DNA of 9,964 nucleotides, from positions 1 through 9,964 of the forward strand of contig URQL01000051.1 of NCBI GenBank assembly GCA_900550005.1, in the 5' to 3' direction. Shown piece by piece: positions 1 through 5,705 of this stretch. The position numbers and the translations under genes were made by a program. The notes under the pieces were generated by a model. It saw nothing but the letters and a program-made list of their open reading frames with translations. It did no database searches and was not told the origin of the DNA. Within the stretch, counting starts at the first letter, position 1. Each line of letters starts with the position of its first letter. The DNA is from an uncultured Erysipelotrichaceae bacterium (GTDB lineage: Bacteria > Bacillota_I > Bacilli_A > Erysipelotrichales > Coprobacillaceae).

Positions 1-2
1 TA

Positions 3-341
3 GATGTTCGCTTTTACGACAGCTTAGATGAGTTTATGGAGGCTACAACTGGAGGAAAGGTCCACCTGGTTTCAAAATTTGCTGATCAGACCTATTCGAA
101 TGTAAATTATAATGATAATTTAGAACATTATTTCATCTTTGGTCGTGAGGACAAAGGCTTACCAGAAGATTTTATGCGGCTCCATGCTGAAAAGGCAATT
201 CGGATTCCGATGAATGATGAACATGTGCGTAGTCTAAATGTGTCCAATACTGTTTGTATGATTGTTTATGAAGCACTTCGTCAGCAACAGTTTGCGGGGT
301 TAGAGTTGAGCCATCGTTACCAGAATGATAAATTAAAATAG
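3..341 (+). CDS. trmL: tRNA (cytidine/uridine-2'-O-)-methyltransferase TrmL, 3' part
   Basis: This is the C-terminal 112 residues of a SpoU/SPOUT-class tRNA 2'-O-methyltransferase, which methylates the wobble nucleotide 34 of tRNA-Leu species in the cytoplasm using S-adenosylmethionine. The reading frame is open from base 3 and the first in-frame ATG (36) is internal, because coding similarity (FYDSLDEF) precedes it; the start lies before the window. Visible family motifs are FIFGREDKGLP (SPOU motif 2) and the knot-forming RIPMNDEHVRSLNVSN followed by VYEALRQQ (motif 3). Full TrmL proteins are about 155-180 residues, so roughly 50-60 residues are missing. It ends with TAG and is followed by its own terminator. 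The TrmL assignment over other SpoU paralogues rests on the short size and the VRSLNVSN ending and is likely but not certain. Confidence 0.88.
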   Translation, partial: DVRFYDSLDEFMEATTGGKVHLVSKFADQTYSNVNYNDNLEHYFIFGREDKGLPEDFMRLHAEKAIRIPMNDEHVRSLNVSNTVCMIVYEALRQQQFAGLELSHRYQNDKLK

Positions 342-342
342 A

Positions 343-356
343 GACTATTAATAGTC
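343..356. repeat. 14-bp perfect palindrome just upstream of the ribU promoter
   Basis: GACTATTAATAGTC is its own reverse complement. It lies between the trmL stop codon and the candidate -35 box at 358, and its GACTAT half recurs at 360-365. The position would suit a dimeric regulator, but no protein is known to me that binds this sequence, so its role is only an inference. Confidence 0.4.
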
Positions 357-357
357 G

Positions 358-387
358 TTGACTATCATTTGATTAGAAATCTATAAA
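358..387 (+). promoter_or_regulatory. Candidate sigma-A promoter for the riboswitch-ribU transcript
   Basis: TTGACT (358-363) and TATAAA (382-387) each match the vegetative consensus at five of six positions, with an 18-bp spacer. The predicted start near 394 falls inside the trmL terminator hairpin and about 37 nt before the riboswitch. A weaker alternative, TTGTCA (397-402) with TAATCT (420-425) at 17 bp, would start almost exactly at the riboswitch P1 helix. Confidence 0.5.
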
Positions 388-390
388 TCG

Positions 391-415
391 AAAGCCTTGT
401 CATCAAGGCTTTTTT
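391..415 (+). terminator. Rho-independent terminator of trmL
   Basis: AAAGCCTTG (391-399) pairs perfectly with CAAGGCTTT (404-412) across a TCAT loop, and the stem runs into a T tract ending at 415. It is placed 50 nt after the trmL stop codon and separates trmL from the riboswitch-controlled ribU unit. Because the best ribU promoter lies just upstream, its core (394-409) would also be present at the very 5' end of that transcript. Confidence 0.8.
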
Positions 416-429
416 GTGTTAATCTTAAA

Positions 430-540
430 GGGTCTTCAGGGCAGGGTGAAATTCCCGACCGGCGGTAAAGTCCGCGAGCCATATTGGCATGAATTGGTGT
501 AATTCCAATACCGATAGTATAGTCTAGATGGAAGAATGAC
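430..540 (+). promoter_or_regulatory. FMN riboswitch (RFN element)
   Basis: The conserved RFN core is clear: CAGGGCAGGGTGAAATTCCC near 437-456, then GACCGGCGGTAAAGTCCGCG, GAGCC, GGCATGAATTGGTG and AGTATAGTCTAGATGG at about 516-531. The outer P1 helix can be drawn from TCTTC (433-437) and GAAGA (531-535). RFN aptamers bind flavin mononucleotide and shut down riboflavin synthesis or uptake genes. It sits about 80 nt before the GTG start of a riboflavin transporter gene, the expected target. FMN-bound RNA should favour the hairpin at 568-595. Confidence 0.95.
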
Positions 541-567
541 ATTTTTTTGTATATAAAATGTTTGAAT

Positions 568-601
568 TACCATGAAGATCAGTATTTTCACGGTATTTTT
601 T
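568..601 (+). terminator. Putative riboswitch-controlled terminator (expression platform)
   Basis: TACCATGAA (568-576) and TTCACGGTA (587-595) pair with a single A-C mismatch around a 10-nt loop and are followed directly by six Ts (596-601). An alternative pairing, AATACCG (507-513, in the aptamer) with CGGTATT (591-597), would capture the 3' arm and could act as antiterminator. The hairpin is short and A/T-rich, so this is a reasoned proposal. It includes the ATG at 572, which supports rejecting that ATG as the ribU start. Confidence 0.5.
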
Positions 602-622
602 ATTATGAAGGGGGAAATATTT

Positions 623-1270
623 GTGAAAAATACGAAAACAAAAAAAATGGTACTTGTAGCCATTTTAATGGCATTAGGAATGATTTTAAATTTAATTGAG
701 ATTCCTTATCCTTTTGCTCCATGGCTAAGCTTGGACTTATCGGAAATTGTGGTTCTAGTTGCAATTGAACTGTTAGGGATCATCCCTACACTCTTTGTTT
801 GTATAGGTAAGTGTATTGTTTCTTTACTATTTAAGGGTCCTGTTGGTCCATTTGGAATTGGACAAATTACAGCGATGATTGCAAGTATGTCTATTGCTTT
901 AACTTATCACTTTTTAAATCAAAAAGTTCATTTTTCTAGTAAAACAAAAACATATATTTTTAATATGGTCATCACAATGCTTGTTTTTGCTTTAATTATG
1001 TATATCATTAATTACTTATTTGTAACACCGACTTATTTAATGAATAAACCAACTTGGTATACAAATTTACCTTTTAGTGTCGATATTCAAGCTTTTAATA
1101 GTCAATATGGATCTAATTTAAGTGTTCCTAGCATTTTAAACTTTATGTCACCTTATGCACAAGCAATCTTTATTATTTATTTTCCATTTAATTTTATTAA
1201 AGGTATTTTATGTGCTTTGGTTTATCGTTTTGTTCAACCAGTAGTGTTAAAAACAAAAGAAACTTTATAA
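623..1270 (+). CDS. ribU: Riboflavin ECF transporter substrate-binding S component RibU
   Basis: A 215-residue integral membrane protein that captures riboflavin and works with the shared energy-coupling module (EcfT plus the EcfA ATPases, not in this window) to import it. Several hydrophobic segments are visible: about 9-28, 40-62, 82-96, 112-134 and 175-205. The N-terminal segment contains AILMA (residues 13-17), the AxxxA motif by which S components dock on EcfT, and is followed by SLDLSEI, as in RibU relatives. Start: GTG at 623 is preceded by AAGGGGG (608-614) at 8 nt. An in-frame ATG at 572 would add 17 residues, but it has no good ribosome binding site and lies in the proposed terminator stem. 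The FMN riboswitch upstream strongly supports riboflavin as substrate. The length fits the family. Confidence 0.93.
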   Translation: MKNTKTKKMVLVAILMALGMILNLIEIPYPFAPWLSLDLSEIVVLVAIELLGIIPTLFVCIGKCIVSLLFKGPVGPFGIGQITAMIASMSIALTYHFLNQKVHFSSKTKTYIFNMVITMLVFALIMYIINYLFVTPTYLMNKPTWYTNLPFSVDIQAFNSQYGSNLSVPSILNFMSPYAQAIFIIYFPFNFIKGILCALVYRFVQPVVLKTKETL

Positions 1271-1307
1271 AAAAAGATCCTCAACTATTTAAGCTGAGGA
1301 TTTTTTA
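1271..1307. terminator. Bidirectional terminator between convergent ribU and the histidine kinase gene
   Basis: ATCCTCA (1277-1283) pairs with TGAGGAT (1295-1301) around an 11-nt loop. An A run on the left (1271-1275) and a T run on the right (1301-1307) extend the stem and provide U tracts for both directions. It begins right after the ribU stop codon. The last codons and the TAG stop (1285-1287) of the opposing kinase gene lie inside the hairpin, the stop being in its loop. Confidence 0.85.
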
Positions 1308-3837
1308 TTTTGTCTTTTAAATAATTTTCTAAGATTTGATAAAGCAGATTCATATCAATTGGTTTTGCGATATGGCCATTCATTCCAACATCTAAACAAG
1401 CTTTTACATCTTCAACAAAAGCATTGGCTGTCATTGCAATAATCGGAATCGTTTGATAATAAGGATGATTTAATGCTCGAATCGCTTTAGTCGCTTCTAA
1501 TCCATTTAAAACAGGCATCATGATATCCATTAAGATAAAATCAAAATAACCATTTGGGTAAGTGATTAATAAATCAAGTGCTTCTTTACCATTTTTAGCA
1601 CTCACAACCTCCACACCGATTTCTTCTAAGAAAAAGCGAGCTATTTCCAAATTGATTTCATTATCTTCAACAACTAAAATATGGGCATTTTCAACTGTAA
1701 ATCGTTTATTTTTACTTACTTTAACTTGTTGATCATGCTTTTTTAAATCTAGTTCAAAAGGGAGAGTGATTTTAAAAGTAGTACCCACATTCACTTCACT
1801 TTCAACTTCAATAGTACCTTGCATTAAATCCACAAGTTCTTTAGTAATAGCCATACCTAATCCTGTTCCTTGATAATGTGTCCCTGCATCTAGATGTTCA
1901 CGTGAAAATGGTTCGAATAAGTGAGGTAAATAATCTTTTTCTATTCCTATCCCTGTATCTTTAATTGTGAAAATAAACCAAGAATGATTTTGATCAATTG
2001 TTTTTTCTTCTAACCAAAGTTCAATCGTACCATCTTTTTTATTGTATTTAATGGCATTACTAATCACATTAATTAAAATACGTTGTAAGTGTAAAGGACT
2101 ACCAATTAAATAATCATGTTGAACTGTATAGTGCTTTCCAATGGTTTGAACATGGTGTTCTTTTGCATAGACATCGAGTGTAGCTCCTGATTTTTCTAAT
2201 AATTTTGGTAAGTAGAATATTTCTTTTGTCAGTTCAGTTTTACCACTTTCTAATTGGCTCATATCTAAAACATCATTGATCAACATTTTTAATTGTTCAC
2301 TAGCATCACTTATTTTATTTAAAGCATCTAAAGTACGGACTGGATCGTGGATCACTTTTTTAGCAATATTTGTCATTCCAATAATGCCATTAATGGGTGT
2401 ACGAATATCATGAGACATACGTGATAAGAATTCTGTTTTTGCACTGTTTGCTCGCTTTGCTTCTTGATATGCTTCATTTAAAAGTTGTTGAGCTTGTATT
2501 TCTTTACGTTTTTCTTCATCGATTTGTTCAACATAAATGATGATTTTATTAACTGCTTCTTGACTTACTTCCCGAATAGCAACAGCATTCATACGACACC
2601 ATCCCATTAAAGTATCTCTAAATTCAATACTTACACTATCTTTATTTTGCAACTCAATAGCTAGGCGTTTTAAATCATAGAATTCTTTCATTTTTTCTTG
2701 ATCTTCTTTTTCAACACATTGTTCCAAAACATTAATAATAGCTTCTTGCGCATTGTATTTTGCATCTTGGGCTGGTGAATTTAAACGATTGATTTCTCGT
2801 ATAACTTGTACCGTATTGGCCTTTATATCAAATAACCAAACGACTAAGTAAATCGTACTGATGGCATCGATTACGGAATATTGTTCTTGAACGAGTTGAC
2901 TTTGTTTTTCTTGTTGCTGTTTCGTATCTGAGATATCACGGTGATACCCTTTGATCCCTATTCCATCTGGATAGTTTGGATTTAATATTCCTCCACAACG
3001 AATAAAGAGTTTCCCTTTTGTAGGATGATGCCAAACATAATCGATCTCAGCTTTACCATCTCTTTGCATTCTCTTTAAATAATCATCACATTCATTCGTA
3101 TATAAAGGATCAATACCTTCAATCCATTTTAAATAGCGCTCTTCTGGACTTAGATCTTGGGTTGTTCCTAGAAGTTCATCCATCATTTTATTAGCATAAA
3201 GTTTAGGTGGACGATTCGTAGGAAAACAAAGTTCAAATATTCCTGTTTTTGCTCCTTCTAAAACACTATTGATATCGTCATTGATTTTTCTTTCTTGTTT
3301 TAATAAAGCTAGAGTAGATCGACTTTTGACTTCATTCACTTCTTGTTTCATTTGCCATATTTTATAATTATCATTAATAAAGGTATTTAGTGCATTTATA
3401 AGGAGTAAATAAGAAGCATCAATTTCCGCTTTTATTTTAACAACTAGTTTCTCTAAAGCAGGAGCTAATGTTTGAAAATCGATACCTAATTTTTCGCCAT
3501 ACATTTTCATTGGTGTATTATCTTGTTTTTCGTATAAAACTTGTCCTACATAGACACGACCAAAGAAACCACCATTAGGTAAATAGAGTGAAAATGAAAA
3601 ATTATGAAAACCAGCTGGGCATACAAAATCTCCATCTTGATGATTAAGCCAACATTTCTTACAACTTTCATGATCGTACTTATGAATAAGCTGACAATAA
3701 GAACTTTGATAGGTCGATTCAATAATTTCATTTCCATGATCATCGACTAACATCACAGCCATATTGGTTGCATTCGACCACTGTAAAAGTAATTGAGCTA
3801 ATTCTTCTAATCTTATCATTTGTGCTATTTCTTCCAT
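1285..3837 (-). CDS. Hybrid sensor histidine kinase with PocR-like sensor and PAS domains
   Basis: An 850-residue soluble-looking hybrid kinase with no signal peptide or membrane segment. Residues about 8-160 resemble the PocR ligand-binding domain, with four cysteines (C48, C59, C62, C73) in a CxxC-type pattern that could bind metal or a cluster. Residues about 186-304 are PAS/PAC-like (IKGYHRDISDT), and about 317-438 look like a second, divergent PAS. A coiled linker (439-466) leads to HisKA with FLSRMSHDIRTP, H476 being the likely phosphorylated residue. The ATPase domain has the N box NVISNAIKYNK (590-600), DTGIGI (627-632) and GTGLGMAI (657-664). The receiver (719-840) has the acidic residue D725, phosphoacceptor D771 in LMDIMMP, and K825. 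There is no Hpt domain, output domain or adjacent regulator, so the phosphate target is unknown. Start: ATG at 3837 follows AAGGGGG by 6 nt. Confidence 0.92.
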   Translation of the reverse strand: MEEIAQMIRLEELAQLLLQWSNATNMAVMLVDDHGNEIIESTYQSSYCQLIHKYDHESCKKCWLNHQDGDFVCPAGFHNFSFSLYLPNGGFFGRVYVGQVLYEKQDNTPMKMYGEKLGIDFQTLAPALEKLVVKIKAEIDASYLLLINALNTFINDNYKIWQMKQEVNEVKSRSTLALLKQERKINDDINSVLEGAKTGIFELCFPTNRPPKLYANKMMDELLGTTQDLSPEERYLKWIEGIDPLYTNECDDYLKRMQRDGKAEIDYVWHHPTKGKLFIRCGGILNPNYPDGIGIKGYHRDISDTKQQQEKQSQLVQEQYSVIDAISTIYLVVWLFDIKANTVQVIREINRLNSPAQDAKYNAQEAIINVLEQCVEKEDQEKMKEFYDLKRLAIELQNKDSVSIEFRDTLMGWCRMNAVAIREVSQEAVNKIIIYVEQIDEEKRKEIQAQQLLNEAYQEAKRANSAKTEFLSRMSHDIRTPINGIIGMTNIAKKVIHDPVRTLDALNKISDASEQLKMLINDVLDMSQLESGKTELTKEIFYLPKLLEKSGATLDVYAKEHHVQTIGKHYTVQHDYLIGSPLHLQRILINVISNAIKYNKKDGTIELWLEEKTIDQNHSWFIFTIKDTGIGIEKDYLPHLFEPFSREHLDAGTHYQGTGLGMAITKELVDLMQGTIEVESEVNVGTTFKITLPFELDLKKHDQQVKVSKNKRFTVENAHILVVEDNEINLEIARFFLEEIGVEVVSAKNGKEALDLLITYPNGYFDFILMDIMMPVLNGLEATKAIRALNHPYYQTIPIIAMTANAFVEDVKACLDVGMNGHIAKPIDMNLLYQILENYLKDKIKNPQLK

Positions 3838-3869
3838 AACTAACCCCCTTACTTTTTTATCTTGTCAAC

Positions 3870-3878
3870 ATTATAGCA
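3870..3878 (-). promoter_or_regulatory. Extended -10 promoter element of the histidine kinase gene
   Basis: On the - strand the bases read TGCTATAAT, a perfect TATAAT with the TGn extension, 32 nt before the kinase ATG. No good -35 box is found at 17 nt (CCGTAT), which is normal for extended -10 promoters. The 3838-3929 gap shows no clear terminator for the operon upstream, so read-through from that operon is also possible. Confidence 0.5.
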
Positions 3879-3929
3879 TAGTTTAATCTTAAATACGGTT
3901 AAAACCTAAAATTAAAACAGATTTGTTGA

Positions 3930-4901
3930 CTAAATTTTTCTAAGTAAAGCTTTAACATAAATAGAAATATCTTGTGGTCTTTTTAAATGATAATCCTGTT
4001 TGACTTGTTTAAAGTAGACGGCTATTTTTTGTTTTTCAATGACCTGGTTATATAAATCAGGATGAATCGCTTTTTTACTGCTTTCTAACCAAGGGGTTTC
4101 TAGATGAGTCATGTTTTCTAATAATTTTCCATTTAGGTTACATAAATTTTTATTCACAGAATCGACAATAGCTTTGGTTTGTGGATCTAAATGAACTTCT
4201 TGCTTTGGTGCTTTAATCGATTGATACCCATATTCTTTATAATGTTGATAAACTTTGCGAATAACTGGTCCATGTGCCCAAGCTTCAATTTCTTCATTAA
4301 ATAAAAAAGTATCATAAAAAGCATAGTAAAATCCTTGAATATAATACAATGCCTTTTGTAAGACTAAAGGAGTGATTTTCGAATTATGAAATAACAAATA
4401 ATCAATAACTTCTTGTAAAGAAGATTGTTTTTGTTTGATTTGCTTTTTAATTGCTTTATCTAATTGAACAAAATCCCCTTTCATTTCTTTTTGATGAAGT
4501 TCCACTAATGATTTTAAATAATAAGGGTCTCTAAGCATCTTTACTAAAACTTTAGAATGTTCCATGCTTGGCATATTTCCTTGCATATACCCTACAACAA
4601 CCTCTTTATTCGTATTTAAAAATAAAGCAAGATGATCAAAAGATAAAGGATACATTTTTCCTAAAGTATGTAGTTGTTCAATTGTGATTAAATGATTTTT
4701 CTTTCGATAGACATAATCAAATTGTTTTAAATTATAATCTAATAAATCATGATTCATTACTTCTTGATGACAAATAACACAATAAGCAATTTTCCCTTTA
4801 TAATGATAAACTTGATTTTGAATCTTACTTTCAATTTGCTTTTCTTCTTCGTCATATTCTACTTCTTGATAACAATTTTCACAAAAGGCATAACTTTTCA
4901 T
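3930..4901 (-). CDS. Zinc-ribbon/HTH antitoxin with C-terminal Panacea (SocA-like, DUF4065) domain
   Basis: A 323-residue protein, probably the antitoxin and autorepressor of a type II toxin-antitoxin pair. The N-terminus has paired CxxC motifs (C7-C10 and C41-C44) as in the MqsA zinc ribbon. Residues about 71-125 look like an XRE-type helix-turn-helix (IEQLHTLGKMYPLSFDHLAL onward). Residues about 161-290 match the Panacea/SocA-like domain: LQEVIDYLL, ITPLVLQKALYYIQGFYYAF, and EAWAHGPVIRKVYQHYKEYG. Panacea domains are known as a widespread antitoxin module paired with many unrelated toxins. The ATG at 4901 overlaps the end of the upstream gene by 23 bp and has AGGAGG (4911-4916) at 9 nt, so translation is probably coupled. 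The domain reading is firm; the antitoxin role is inferred from family and context. Confidence 0.82.
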   Translation of the reverse strand: MKSYAFCENCYQEVEYDEEEKQIESKIQNQVYHYKGKIAYCVICHQEVMNHDLLDYNLKQFDYVYRKKNHLITIEQLHTLGKMYPLSFDHLALFLNTNKEVVVGYMQGNMPSMEHSKVLVKMLRDPYYLKSLVELHQKEMKGDFVQLDKAIKKQIKQKQSSLQEVIDYLLFHNSKITPLVLQKALYYIQGFYYAFYDTFLFNEEIEAWAHGPVIRKVYQHYKEYGYQSIKAPKQEVHLDPQTKAIVDSVNKNLCNLNGKLLENMTHLETPWLESSKKAIHPDLYNQVIEKQKIAVYFKQVKQDYHLKRPQDISIYVKALLRKI

Positions 4902-5322
4902 TACTTACGTCCTCCTTTTTAAATAAATAATTAGCTTGTTGATGATTTGGATGAAAAGAAATAATAATTACTTGTTTCTTTTTCATCTTAGGTACAATAT
5001 TAATTTTAATATAAACATTAATGGTTTCTTGATAGCCTTGAATATTCCATAAAATAAGATTTGGTGCAAAGATATACAAAATTTCATCTTGATGAGATGT
5101 ATGATAATTTCTTGTTGAATAACAAAAATCTTCAATCTTAAGATGTAGTAAAATCTTCTTTTGTTTCATACTATGTAATTGGTATAATTCTATAAATTCT
5201 TTATTTTCCTGTCGATGTTCATTAAGTGAGATCATATAATGATTTTGTTTCACACTATTTTTTATTCGATTAATAATTCTTTGTATTTCATTTTTCGTAT
5301 AGTTTTGATTATAAATTGACAT
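4879..5322 (-). CDS. Putative MqsR-like toxin partner of the Panacea antitoxin
   Basis: A 147-residue protein without membrane segments. Residues 57-125 follow the MqsR (RelE-fold mRNA interferase) pattern: LHLKIEDFCYSTRNYHTSH compares with the LxxxDFYKSMTTYxDH block, NVYIKINIV with VYLKITV, and QVIIISFHP with the terminal IVSF strand. Compared with E. coli MqsR, the Lys of DFYKS is Tyr68 here and the Lys after the final SF is His124, while the Tyr of VYxK is kept (Y104). It therefore has altered active-site positions or a different catalytic arrangement. About 45 extra N-terminal residues and a 15-residue tail exceed the usual 98-residue size. Start ATG at 5322 has AGGAGG (5331-5336) at 8 nt. 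Toxin-first order with overlap to a zinc-ribbon antitoxin copies mqsRA. The family link is my pattern reading and needs profile confirmation. Confidence 0.6.
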   Translation of the reverse strand: MSIYNQNYTKNEIQRIINRIKNSVKQNHYMISLNEHRQENKEFIELYQLHSMKQKKILLHLKIEDFCYSTRNYHTSHQDEILYIFAPNLILWNIQGYQETINVYIKINIVPKMKKKQVIIISFHPNHQQANYLFKKEDVSNEKLCLL

Positions 5323-5527
5323 TAATTTAACCTCCTATTCTATCTATACGATTTATTTTTGTATTTTTCTCACTTTATTTGAATTTATTTTAATTTTTAT
5401 TAGGTATTTAACTAAGATTACAAATAAATGGGTATATCTAATTTTTAATCAGTTTCTTTTATAACTAATTTATGTTATCATTATTTGTGTAATCTTATGG
5501 TTTTAAAACTATTTAATGGAGTTAATT

Positions 5528-5610
5528 TAACCATTACTGGAATGTAAATGCAATAGCTATAACGATTACTACACCTAAAACTTGTTATTTATAATCTAAC
5601 CATTATTGGA
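5528..5610 (+). repeat. Pair of short direct repeats
   Basis: TAACCATTACTGGA (5528-5541) and TAACCATTATTGGA (5597-5610) match at 13 of 14 positions and start 69 bp apart. They could be binding sites, a duplication remnant or chance in A/T-rich DNA; nothing else marks them. Confidence 0.4.
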
Positions 5611-5617
5611 CTATATG

Positions 5618-5653
5618 AAAAGATACTCTATCTCTTATGATTGAGTATCTTTT
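5618..5653. terminator. Terminator at the end of the KAP operon
   Basis: AAAAGATACTC (5618-5628) and GAGTATCTTTT (5643-5653) form a perfect 11-bp stem around a 14-nt loop. On the - strand it lies 52 nt after the last KAP stop codon and ends in four Us; on the + strand the T run is one base longer (to 5654). It can stop KAP transcription before the toxin-antitoxin promoter. Confidence 0.75.
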
Positions 5654-5705
5654 TAATAACTGATCCATTCAAATATATAAAATTTACGTATTCATTATAG
5701 TATCT

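Larger units (their letters stand above)
5337..5705. other. A/T-rich intergenic region between the toxin-antitoxin operon and the KAP operon
   Basis: About 370 bp with no convincing gene on either strand. It must contain the - strand promoter of the toxin-antitoxin operon, but I see no box pair I would defend. It holds a short imperfect direct repeat (5528-5610) and the KAP operon terminator (5618-5653). Base composition becomes more A/T-rich here than in the kinase and trmL genes, so it is a plausible edge of acquired DNA. Confidence 0.5.

Noticed and set aside
436..663. 75-codon open frame on the - strand
   Set aside because: It lies antisense over the FMN riboswitch and the ribU start, has no family resemblance and no ribosome binding site of note.
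3546..3743. 65-codon open frame on the - strand in another frame of the kinase gene
   Set aside because: It overlaps the well-supported PocR-like coding region completely and shows only low-complexity hydrophobic residues.
5534..5584. Hydrophobic 16-codon - strand stretch (VLGVVIVIAIAFTFQ), considered as a type I toxin peptide
   Set aside because: It has no start codon between its two stops, no ribosome binding site and no antisense RNA promoter that I can see.
5337..5705. CRISPR array in the repeat-containing gap
   Set aside because: There are only two 14-bp copies with one mismatch and no regular spacing or further units.
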